Below, piece by piece: positions 1 to 4,546 of a stretch of 5,154 nucleotides of DNA. The notes beneath the pieces are model-generated. The model was not told the origin of the DNA, made no database searches, and saw nothing but the letters and a program-made list of their open reading frames with translations. The stretch comes from Caryophanales bacterium UBA5732 (GTDB lineage Bacteria > Bacillota_I > Bacilli_A > Izemoplasmatales > Hujiaoplasmataceae). Positions within the stretch are counted from its first letter, which is position 1. The number at the start of each line of letters is the position of its first letter. The stretch spans positions 1 through 5,154 of the forward strand of contig DIGC01000102.1 of the NCBI GenBank assembly GCA_002419445.1, read 5' to 3'. Both the position numbers and the translations under genes were made by a program.

Positions 1-49
1 CCACCCCTTTCGGAGTGGCTCATATGCCGCCGATCATAATCTAACTTAT
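1..49 (-). other. Structured non-tRNA sequence displacing the 3' part of tRNA-Phe
   Basis: Reading the minus strand after the tRNA-Phe variable loop, where a T arm should follow, there are instead two hairpins. The first pairs CATAA (50-46) with TTATG (39-35) around a six-base loop. The second pairs CCACTCC (18-12) with GGGGTGG (7-1) around a GAAA tetraloop. It includes one T.G pair that becomes a C.A mismatch on the plus strand, so the structure favours a minus-strand RNA. Between them lies GGCGG (31-27), the usual 5' T-stem of a Firmicutes tRNA-Phe, but no TTCGATT loop follows it. The element could be an insertion, a terminator stem cut by the window edge, or a rearrangement. I do not recognise a known RNA family. 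Confidence 0.45.
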
Positions 50-97
50 GACACATGGATTTTCAGTCCATTGCTCTACCAACTGAGCTACCGAACC
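50..97 (-). tRNA. trnF: tRNA-Phe(GAA), 5' two thirds only; T arm and 3' acceptor missing or displaced
   Basis: The 5' acceptor strand GGTTCGG (97-91), a normal D arm and a perfect 5-bp anticodon stem around CTGAAAA are present; the anticodon GAA is at 64-62. The variable loop GTGTC (54-50) is also typical. The expected T arm, CCGAACC acceptor strand and CCA do not follow within the remaining 49 bases. The gene lies just downstream of tRNA-Asp, as in the Bacillus order fMet-Asp-Phe. As it stands it cannot fold into a tRNA, so it is either a pseudogene or a gene interrupted by an insert whose far side lies outside the window. The intact 5' portion suggests that any damage is recent. Confidence 0.7.
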
Positions 98-104
98 ATA
101 ATAG

Positions 105-180
105 TGGCGGTCCGGACGGGATTTGAACCCGCGATCTCCTGCGTGACAGGCAGGCATGTTAACCCCTACACCACCGGACC
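105..180 (-). tRNA. trnD: tRNA-Asp(GUC)
   Basis: A complete 76-nt cloverleaf with encoded CCA (107-105). The acceptor GGTCCGG pairs fully with CCGGACC and the discriminator is G, the usual base for tRNA-Asp. The anticodon loop CTGTCAC in a CCTGC/GCAGG stem gives GTC. It lies between initiator tRNA-Met and tRNA-Phe and is probably transcribed with them from the promoter at 285-313. Confidence 0.95.
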
Positions 181-189
181 TAATAAAAT

Positions 190-266
190 TGGTTGCGGAG
201 GGAGGATTTGAACCTCCGACCTCTGGGTTATGAGCCCAACGAGCTACCAGACTGCTCCACCCCGCG
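190..266 (-). tRNA. trnfM: Initiator tRNA-fMet(CAU)
   Basis: A 77-nt tRNA with encoded CCA. Two initiator hallmarks are visible: the first base C faces A72, so the top of the acceptor stem is unpaired, and the anticodon stem carries three stacked G:C pairs (GGG/CCC) next to the CTCATAA loop. These separate it from the other two CAU tRNAs in this cluster, at 794-870 and 877-953. It is the first gene after the internal promoter at 285-313. Confidence 0.95.
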
Positions 267-284
267 ATATTTTTGTGCTACTAT

Positions 285-313
285 ATGATATCAAACACAG
301 ATAATTTTGTCAA
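285..313 (-). promoter_or_regulatory. Internal sigma-A type promoter before tRNA-fMet
   Basis: A perfect TTGACA (313-308) and TATCAT (290-285) are separated by exactly 17 bases on the minus strand, in a 63-base gap between the second tRNA-Ala and tRNA-fMet. Transcription would start near 278 and cover fMet, Asp and Phe. Most other gaps in the cluster are only a few bases, so this longer gap fits a second entry point. Confidence 0.75.
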
Positions 314-329
314 TGTCTAAATTTTCTTT

Positions 330-405
330 TGGTGGAGTATAGCGGGATCGAACCGCTGACCTCCTGCTTGCAAGGCAGGCGCTCTCCCAGCTGAGCTAAT
401 ACCCC
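330..405 (-). tRNA. trnA: tRNA-Ala(UGC), second copy
   Basis: A 76-nt cloverleaf with encoded CCA. Acceptor GGGGTAT pairs with ATACTCC, which gives the G3:U70 wobble that AlaRS requires. The anticodon loop CTTGCAA gives TGC. All 76 bases are identical to the copy at 969-1044, while the flanking bases differ, which points to recent duplication or gene conversion. Confidence 0.95.
330..405 (-). repeat. 76-bp direct repeat (tRNA-Ala copy), partner at 969-1044
   Basis: The two tRNA-Ala genes match base for base over their full length, CCA included, and diverge on both sides. They lie in direct orientation about 640 bases apart and bracket Met, Ile2, Ser, the tRNA remnant, Lys and Leu. Homologous recombination between them could delete or amplify that block. 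Confidence 0.85.
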
Positions 406-411
406 TTAAGA

Positions 412-498
412 TGGTACCCGAGGCCGGACTTGAACCGGCACGTCATTGCTGACATTGGATTTTAAGTCCAACGCGTCTACCTATTCCGCCACTCGGGC
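412..498 (-). tRNA. trnL: tRNA-Leu(UAA)
   Basis: An 87-nt class II tRNA with encoded CCA. The anticodon loop CTTAAAA gives TAA, and a long variable arm (TGTCAGCAATGACG) forms its own stem. Acceptor GCCCGAG pairs with CTCGGGT, with a G1.U72 wobble at the end. The discriminator is A, as LeuRS requires. It is uninterrupted: the group I intron known in some bacterial tRNA-Leu(UAA) genes is absent. Confidence 0.95.
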
Positions 499-501
499 AA
501 G

Positions 502-577
502 TGGTGACCCGCAGGCGATTCGAACGCCTGACCCTTTGATTAAAAGTCAAATGCTCTACCTACTGAGCTAGCGGGTC
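502..577 (-). tRNA. trnK: tRNA-Lys(UUU)
   Basis: A 76-nt cloverleaf with encoded CCA. Acceptor GACCCGC pairs perfectly with GCGGGTC, and the anticodon loop CTTTTAA gives TTT. The next gene, tRNA-Leu, starts three bases after its CCA. The Lys-Leu order matches the Thr-Lys-Leu run in Bacillus rRNA-linked tRNA clusters. Confidence 0.95.
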
Positions 578-605
578 AAAAAGCTGATATGAATCGACTA
601 CAGCT
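578..605 (-). other. Weak hairpin with short T-run upstream of tRNA-Lys
   Basis: AGCTG (605-601) and CAGCT (586-582) form a 5-bp stem with a 14-base loop; the stem's last T plus 581-578 make a run of five T on the minus strand, directly before tRNA-Lys. It could be a processing hairpin or a leaky terminator after the tRNA remnant. The stem is short and the loop large, so it would be a poor intrinsic terminator. Confidence 0.25.
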
Positions 606-614
606 AATGTGAAG

Positions 615-673
615 TGTCAATAATAGGATTCGAACCTATATCCTGAATGCTTTACCAATTAAGCTATCATGAC
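615..673 (-). pseudogene. tRNA remnant lacking the anticodon arm (possibly former tRNA-Thr)
   Basis: About 59 nt are recognisable. A 7-base acceptor strand (673-667) pairs with 622-616 at five of seven positions. The D arm is good, with GCTT/AAGC and a loop containing GG. The T arm is good too, with ATAGG, loop TTCGAAT and CCTAT. Only nine bases (648-640) lie between the D and T arms, where about 22 are expected, so the anticodon stem-loop is gone. No CCA follows (CTT instead), unlike every complete neighbour. It cannot decode. Its place just before Lys-Leu and its D-arm bases resemble tRNA-Thr, which is an inference from the Bacillus order and not proof of ancestry. Confidence 0.65.
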
Positions 674-680
674 ATGATAA

Positions 681-773
681 TGGCGGAGAAAGAGGGATTC
701 GAACCCCCGCGGCGCTCACACGCCCTGTCGGTTTTCAAGACCGATCCCTTCAGCCGGACTTGGGTATTTCTCC
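681..773 (-). tRNA. trnS: tRNA-Ser(UGA)
   Basis: A 93-nt class II tRNA with encoded CCA. The anticodon loop CTTGAAA in a TCGGT/ACCGA-type stem gives TGA. The extended variable arm is GC-rich and paired, the main SerRS recognition feature. Acceptor GGAGAAA pairs with TTTCTCC and the discriminator is G, as is usual for serine. Confidence 0.95.
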
Positions 774-793
774 GTTCATTTTTTTAATTAAGG

Positions 794-870
794 TGGTGGA
801 CCCAGTAGGACTCGAACCTACGACCGATCGGTTATGAGCCGATAGCTCTAACCAACTGAGCTATGGGTCC
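794..870 (-). tRNA. trnI: tRNA-Ile2(CAU), lysidine-type
   Basis: A 77-nt tRNA with anticodon CAT in loop CTCATAA, acceptor GGACCCA/TGGGTCC and encoded CCA. The anticodon alone reads Met. However, the body, including GGACC at the 5' end, the TTGGTTAGAGC D arm and the CGTAGG T stem, closely follows what I remember of Bacillus tRNA-Ile(CAU). The separate gene at 877-953 matches elongator tRNA-Met. I therefore call this the isoleucine tRNA whose C34 is converted to lysidine by TilS to read AUA. Its position between Met and Ser also fits the Bacillus order. Confidence 0.85.
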
Positions 871-876
871 AATAAT

Positions 877-953
877 TGGTAGCGGCGGAGAGACTTGAAC
901 TCTCAACCTCACGGGTATGAACCGTACGCTCTAGCCAGTTGAGCTACACCGCC
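877..953 (-). tRNA. trnM: Elongator tRNA-Met(CAU)
   Basis: A 77-nt tRNA with encoded CCA and anticodon loop TTCATAC. The 5' body, GGCGGTGTAGCTC through the GCTAGAGCGTACGG D and anticodon arms, resembles Bacillus elongator tRNA-Met. Position 1 is base-paired (G1.U72 wobble), and the run of three G:C pairs that marks initiators is missing. Both features distinguish it from the initiator at 190-266. Confidence 0.92.
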
Positions 954-968
954 GTAATTTTTTTGTAA

Positions 969-1044
969 TGGTGGAGTATAGCGGGATCGAACCGCTGACC
1001 TCCTGCTTGCAAGGCAGGCGCTCTCCCAGCTGAGCTAATACCCC
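969..1044 (-). tRNA. trnA: tRNA-Ala(UGC), first copy
   Basis: A 76-nt tRNA, identical to the copy at 330-405, with the G3:U70 alanine identity pair, anticodon TGC and encoded CCA. It follows tRNA-Ile(GAU) by ten bases. Ile-Ala is the pair usually found in bacterial 16S-23S spacers. Here it leads a free-standing cluster with no rRNA in view. Confidence 0.95.
969..1044 (-). repeat. 76-bp direct repeat (tRNA-Ala copy), partner at 330-405
   Basis: This is the second member of the exact direct repeat formed by the two tRNA-Ala genes. Confidence 0.85.
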
Positions 1045-1054
1045 CTAAAAAGAA

Positions 1055-1131
<77 letters not shown>

Positions 1132-1158
1132 CTTACTTCTCTTTGCAATGCGAATAAT

Positions 1159-1187
1159 ATTTTACTATTTATCGCTGTATTTGTCAA
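1159..1187 (-). promoter_or_regulatory. Sigma-A type promoter of the tRNA cluster
   Basis: A perfect -35 box TTGACA (1187-1182), a 17-base spacer and TAAAAT (1164-1159) lie just before tRNA-Ile on the minus strand, with a start expected near 1152. The spacing is ideal and only one -10 base departs from TATAAT, as expected for a strong stable-RNA promoter. The spacer 1132-1277 holds nothing else I can support. Its AT-only inverted repeats are not a convincing terminator for the pyrophosphohydrolase gene upstream. Confidence 0.8.
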
Positions 1188-1277
1188 TTAATATTTTCCG
1201 TTTTTTTTTACAAAAATATCATTATAACCAAATATAGGCCATGAAAAAGAGAAAATAATAATTGAGATTAAAACATA

Positions 1278-1562
1278 TTAAGTATTTTTGGGGTATTTGA
1301 CTTCATTTTTAACTAATTTTTTTCGGATTATTTCTTCTGGATCCAAGCCTAAATCCGAGCACATAGCCAAAGAATAGATTAAAACATCAGCTATTTCTTC
1401 TTCAACATTTTCCATATTTGGAGATGTATCTTCCCACTGATAGTTCTCTAATAACTCAGCCGCTTCAATGATTATTGACTTAGCTAAAGATTGAGGAGTG
1501 TCGTGTTTTCTCCAACCACGATCATCCCTGAATTTAATAATATCATCTAGTAATTTTTTCAT
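1278..1562 (-). CDS. MazG-like nucleotide pyrophosphohydrolase
   Basis: The 94-residue protein has the length and motifs of the small all-alpha NTP pyrophosphohydrolases related to MazG and dCTPase (DCTPP1/RS21-C6 type). These hydrolyse (d)NTPs to the monophosphate and pyrophosphate in the cytoplasm, often to clear damaged nucleotides. Magnesium-binding acids are visible as E33-x-x-E36 and E56-x-x-D59, with the typical aromatic FRDDRGW near the start and a closing K-x3-N-x3-YP pattern (K82, N86, Y90-P91). ATG is chosen because AAGG(T) lies at a good distance upstream and ATGA overlaps the stop of the DUF951 gene. It ends the operon. The exact substrate cannot be read from sequence, and linkage to parAB does not show a partition role. 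Confidence 0.88.
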   Translation of the reverse strand: MKKLLDDIIKFRDDRGWRKHDTPQSLAKSIIIEAAELLENYQWEDTSPNMENVEEEIADVLIYSLAMCSDLGLDPEEIIRKKLVKNEVKYPKNT

Positions 1563-1741
1563 TTCAAGACCTTCTTTATTCTCTTTTTTAAATCAACTCT
1601 ATCAATCAATACAATCCGTTCACAACCCAAACATTTAATCTTACAGATTGTGCCGAAACTGATAATTTCCCATTTGTTTTCACCACATGGGTGACCCTTT
1701 TTTAGGACCAATACACTGCCTTCTTTAATCTCTTCATTCAT
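1559..1741 (-). CDS. DUF951 family small protein (YyzM-like)
   Basis: A 60-residue basic protein with the DUF951 signature HPCGENKWE (from H17) followed by KIKCLGC (C37 and C40). The family is of unknown function and about 60-70 residues long. In Firmicutes it often sits next to spo0J and the GTPase gene ychF/engD; in Bacillus subtilis I believe it is yyzM. Three cysteines (C19, C37, C40) and H17 could bind zinc, and the compact beta-rich look suggests a nucleic-acid binder; both are inference. ATG at 1741 is preferred over GTG at 1753 because the GTG sits on the likely ribosome binding site. It overlaps the parB end by 8 bp and the next gene by 4 bp (ATGA). Here the next gene is a pyrophosphohydrolase rather than ychF. 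Confidence 0.88.
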   Translation of the reverse strand: MNEEIKEGSVLVLKKGHPCGENKWEIISFGTICKIKCLGCERIVLIDRVDLKKRIKKVLK

Positions 1742-2594
1742 GTTTTTCACCACTGATTAGTTTTTTAACTAATTCAATTTCTTTTAAATCCTGAACGGTA
1801 ATTACAATTTTATTACTAGTAATTTTGACAGGTTCTTTAAATTTTAAATGCGAGTTAATGTTTTCACGAAAACTCATTAGTTCTGTTTGCAAGTCTAAAG
1901 AGATAGTTTTTCTTTTTATTTCTTTTTTCTTTTTTTCCTTTTTTACCATCGATTCAATGTCGCGAACAGTTAAATGTTCTTCAATAATCATTATTGCGAT
2001 TTTCTTTATGCGTGAAACATCTTTTAATTTACTTAAACTTCTAGCGTGTCCCATTGAAATATTACCATGATTGATTTCAGCCAAAACCTCCGCTGGCAAT
2101 GTTAAAATTCCCAAAGCATTCGAGACGTAAGAACGGCTTTTACCAATTTTTTGAGATAGTTCTAAATGGGTTAGATTTAACGATTGAATAGCGTTTTGAT
2201 AGGCTTCTGCTTCTTCGACGATAGTCAAATCTTCTCTTTGAATATTCTCTAGTAAAGCAAGTTCGGCGAGGTATTGATTATTATAATCTCTGACGATAGC
2301 GGGAACGGTTGAAAAACCAGCAATCTTAGATGCCCTGCATCTCCTCTCGCCAGCCACCAATAAATAGCCGTTAGCGACCTTTTTGACAATTACGGGTTGT
2401 AACACACCATTAATTCTAATCGAGTCCGCAAGTTCATTTAAAGACTGCTCGTCGAAGTGACGACGAGGTTGAAAGGGGTTAGGCGAAATTTTGTCTAACT
2501 CGATATCAACTACCTCTTCTTTTTCGATGTTTTCAATTTGGTTTTCTAGTAAAAGGTCTTCTAATCCGCGTTTAATTAATTCATCTTTATTCAT
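1734..2594 (-). CDS. parB: Chromosome partition protein ParB (Spo0J)
   Basis: A 286-residue CTP-dependent DNA clamp that loads at parS sites, spreads, recruits SMC and stimulates ParA. The order is canonical. A short N-terminal peptide (K8-R9-G10-L11) resembles the ParA-activating tail. The CTPase fold has NPFQPRRHF (39-47), GERRCRA (82-88) and ENIQREDL (116-123). A helix-turn-helix around 142-161 (LSQKIGKSRSYVSNAL) reads parS. A lysine-rich linker (about 218-229) leads to the C-terminal dimer domain. It overlaps the parA end by 8 bp. ATG at 2594 is chosen over TTG at 2606 because the TTG abuts the ribosome binding site. The N-terminal tail lacks the usual repeated KGLGKGL pattern and reads KRGLEDLL, so ParA stimulation may be tuned differently. 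Confidence 0.96.
   Translation of the reverse strand: MNKDELIKRGLEDLLLENQIENIEKEEVVDIELDKISPNPFQPRRHFDEQSLNELADSIRINGVLQPVIVKKVANGYLLVAGERRCRASKIAGFSTVPAIVRDYNNQYLAELALLENIQREDLTIVEEAEAYQNAIQSLNLTHLELSQKIGKSRSYVSNALGILTLPAEVLAEINHGNISMGHARSLSKLKDVSRIKKIAIMIIEEHLTVRDIESMVKKEKKKKEIKRKTISLDLQTELMSFRENINSHLKFKEPVKITSNKIVITVQDLKEIELVKKLISGEKHE
1747..1751 (-). promoter_or_regulatory. Ribosome binding site deciding the DUF951 start
   Basis: GGTGA on the minus strand lies five bases before ATG at 1741 and inside the parB coding end. An in-frame GTG at 1753 overlaps it and so is unlikely to be the start. Placement within parB implies translational coupling. Confidence 0.55.
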
Positions 2595-3360
2595 CTCTGG
2601 CCACAACCTCCTTTGCGAGTTTTTTATAACTTAATGATGACTTGCTTTTAGGCGAATAAACAGTAACTGGTACGCCGTAAAATGTTGCATTTGAACAGGT
2701 GATATTTCGAGGAATAATCGTTTGAAATACTTTTTCCTTAAAGTAAGTTTTTATTTCATTAACAATCTGGAATCCAGAGTTTACTCTATTGTCTAGCATT
2801 GTTAATAACACACCATAAATCGTTAGATTTTCTCGATTGACTTTTTTCTTTGTTTGAACTGATCTAACTGTATTTAATAACTGAGTCAAACCATCCATCG
2901 CTAAAAATTCACATTGGACGGGAACGATGACGCCATCCGAAGCCATAAGAGCGTTTGTAGTTATATACCCTAGAGATGGCGGACAATCAATTAGAACATA
3001 ATCATATTCGTTTTTGCCTTCTTTTAGTAATTCATAGAGAATAAAATCGCGATTGCTGTCGGCAATAATCTTTTCATCGACACCTTCCACCATAGTTTTC
3101 GCTGGCAAAACGTCAATCAAAGGATTGGCAGTTTTAATTTTTACATCAGAGAAAGTTGCTTCTCTCTTAAAACAATCAAAGATACTTTTTTTAAAGCTAC
3201 CTCGATTTATCCCCATACATGTTGTTGCGTTAGCTTGATAGTCTAAGTCTATCAATAATATCCTTTTGTTTAAATCAGCCAGTGAACTAGCTAGATTTAT
3301 GGCAGTTGTGGTTTTCCCAACCCCACCTTTTTGATTAGCAATCGAGAGCACTAAAGCCAT
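2587..3360 (-). CDS. parA: Chromosome partition ATPase ParA (Soj)
   Basis: A 257-residue cytoplasmic ParA/MinD-family ATPase that dimerises with ATP, binds nucleoid DNA and works with ParB in origin segregation; Soj also regulates DnaA. The deviant Walker A KGGVGKTT (K11, K16), switch residues D38 and D40, and Walker B with DCPPSLG (D125) are intact. PVQCEFLAMDGL and LTMLDNR (R192) also match the family. Two places are odd. The near-invariant DxDPQ reads DLDYQ (Y41), and the RLSEAPS segment after IPRN reads ITCSNATF, so the arginine known from Bacillus work to help DNA binding is T221. ATG follows a strong AAAGGGTGAG site (3373-3364) inside the previous gene's end; the gap is 4 bp. Confidence 0.95.
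   Translation of the reverse strand: MALVLSIANQKGGVGKTTTAINLASSLADLNKRILLIDLDYQANATTCMGINRGSFKKSIFDCFKREATFSDVKIKTANPLIDVLPAKTMVEGVDEKIIADSNRDFILYELLKEGKNEYDYVLIDCPPSLGYITTNALMASDGVIVPVQCEFLAMDGLTQLLNTVRSVQTKKKVNRENLTIYGVLLTMLDNRVNSGFQIVNEIKTYFKEKVFQTIIPRNITCSNATFYGVPVTVYSPKSKSSLSYKKLAKEVVARDE
2607..2614 (-). promoter_or_regulatory. Ribosome binding site deciding the parB start
   Basis: AAAGGAGG on the minus strand lies 12 bases before ATG at 2594 and directly touches an in-frame TTG at 2606. The TTG is too close to use it, so the ATG is the likely start. The site lies inside the parA coding end. Confidence 0.7.
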
Positions 3361-3364
3361 AAAC

Positions 3365-4546
3365 TCACCCTTTCTTCTTGTTGTATTTTCTTAGTAAATC
3401 TAAGTTGTCTTGATAAAATGCAATTATTGGTTCTGAAAAGAAATCCGTTAGATCAATCTTGTTAAAAATATCATCAACGCTGATTTCTTCATATTTTAGA
3501 TCTTTCCAACTGCTGCCTTCAGATATTTCATCATGAAGATAGAGATATATTAAACAAAAAGCGATAAATTGTTCGTCAATTAATGTGGTTATACTGTTTA
3601 AATCGTAATTATATCGATCAGTTTGATAATCTTTGGTAGTGTGGAATTTTAAATAGAAACTAACAATCATGGAGAACATATCGGAATTTTGATTAAGTAA
3701 GTACTTGCCAAGAATATTAGAATTTTTCTTCATCGCAATACTTATTTCATCGTTTTTAAGTATTGAATCTAAACCCTTTTCATGAATATAAATATATAGA
3801 TCAATTAGGTTCGCAATTTGTTTACCGTCTTTTAGGATTTGTTCCGCAATAAACTCGCTTAATTCAAACGCTGCTTTTTGAAATTCCAAATCTTCGTAAA
3901 TTGGCGATTTTTTCATCGAAGCTCTCATATCTTCGACATAGTAGAGAAGTTCATCTTGATAATTACTATTGAGATTATTCATTTTCACCCACTCTAAGTT
4001 TAAATCCGCATAAAGTTTTTCGTTATTTAGTATTTGAATGAAACTAACTAAATAATAAATGACTAAACCCGCAACATAGATATAAACTGAGCCGGTTATA
4101 TCTTCGACCAACAACAGTCCTGACCCATAGGATAAGGTATATAATATCCCTAAAACTAAAGTTAAAGTACCATAGATAAAATATGAGTAAATTTCTTGGT
4201 AAAAAATAATAATTGTCAATGTTATATAGAAGAAAATATAAGCATAAAAACTGCTGATACCCCTAGTATAGAAAACCATAAGTAATATTGAATAGATAAT
4301 CGATACTTGAATTGCGGTGAATATCTTATTAAACTTAACTAAAATAAAACAAAATAAATAAAATAAAGCAAAAGCCACTAACGATAAAATCTTGATTGGT
4401 AGATTGTAATCAAGGAAAAAAGAAAACGGTATGGTAACTAAAGTTATGATAAACAAAAACGCCATAACTACATGAACTTTTAACTTTCTCACTTCACTGA
4501 CTGGTAAGAATTCGGAATGAAGAATCTTTTTGAAAAATCTAATCAT
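3365..4546 (-). CDS. Six-TM membrane protein with a degenerate HD-GYP-like cytoplasmic domain
   Basis: I do not recognise this 393-residue protein by name. A basic N-terminus (RFFKK, RKLK) is followed by six hydrophobic spans near 25-45, 51-70, 76-94, 98-117, 121-140 and 153-172. A charged, coiled-coil-prone linker and a soluble tail of about 200 residues come next. By eye the tail follows HD-GYP landmarks in order. IHEKG (254-258) stands for LHDIGK, and MKKNSNILGKYLL (272-284) for the 'MkxHpeiGaeiL' helix. FHTTKDYQT (301-309) stands for 'HHExxDGxGYP', and FFSEPIIAF (369-377) for 'FDPeiVeaF'. H255 and H302 remain but most metal ligands do not, so enzymatic activity is unlikely. The start has AGAGGTGA six bases upstream and overlaps the previous stop (ATGA). 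The membrane topology is solid; the domain link is an inference. Confidence 0.85.
   Translation of the reverse strand: MIRFFKKILHSEFLPVSEVRKLKVHVVMAFLFIITLVTIPFSFFLDYNLPIKILSLVAFALFYLFCFILVKFNKIFTAIQVSIIYSILLMVFYTRGISSFYAYIFFYITLTIIIFYQEIYSYFIYGTLTLVLGILYTLSYGSGLLLVEDITGSVYIYVAGLVIYYLVSFIQILNNEKLYADLNLEWVKMNNLNSNYQDELLYYVEDMRASMKKSPIYEDLEFQKAAFELSEFIAEQILKDGKQIANLIDLYIYIHEKGLDSILKNDEISIAMKKNSNILGKYLLNQNSDMFSMIVSFYLKFHTTKDYQTDRYNYDLNSITTLIDEQFIAFCLIYLYLHDEISEGSSWKDLKYEEISVDDIFNKIDLTDFFSEPIIAFYQDNLDLLRKYNKKKG

Noticed and set aside
1..49. Group I or group II intron in tRNA-Phe
   Set aside because: Known bacterial tRNA group I introns sit in the anticodon loop, which is intact here. The GAAA-capped hairpin is too short for a group II domain V, and no core motifs are visible in the 49 bases available.
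584..613. TTCACA ... TATCAG as a promoter before tRNA-Lys
   Set aside because: The spacer is 18 bases and the -10 box matches only four of six. It overlaps the remnant's 3' flank and the weak hairpin, so it is not strong enough to call.
794..870. Second elongator tRNA-Met
   Set aside because: The anticodon is CAT, but the body resembles tRNA-Ile(CAU), and a good elongator Met gene already exists at 877-953.
1221..1249. TATAAT on the minus strand as a second promoter for the tRNA cluster
   Set aside because: The -10 box is perfect, but nothing near TTGACA lies 16-18 bases upstream (CTTTTT) and there is no extended -10 TGn. The promoter at 1159-1187 explains transcription better.
1859..1874. 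GTTTTCACGAAAAC inverted repeat inside parB as a parS site
   Set aside because: The central CACGTG core is broken, and either alignment to consensus parS leaves too many mismatches (about 9 of 16 at best).
1825..2070. Plus-strand open frame of 81 codons
   Set aside because: It lies wholly antisense to parB, has low-complexity Phe/Ile-rich sequence and shows no ribosome binding site. It is a shadow of the real gene.
2595..2606. TTG start for ParB adding MWPE
   Set aside because: The ribosome binding site AAAGGAGG directly touches this TTG, leaving no spacer. ATG at 2594 is correctly placed.
3053..3238. Plus-strand open frame of 61 codons
   Set aside because: It is antisense to the clearly conserved ParA coding sequence and has no protein-family features.
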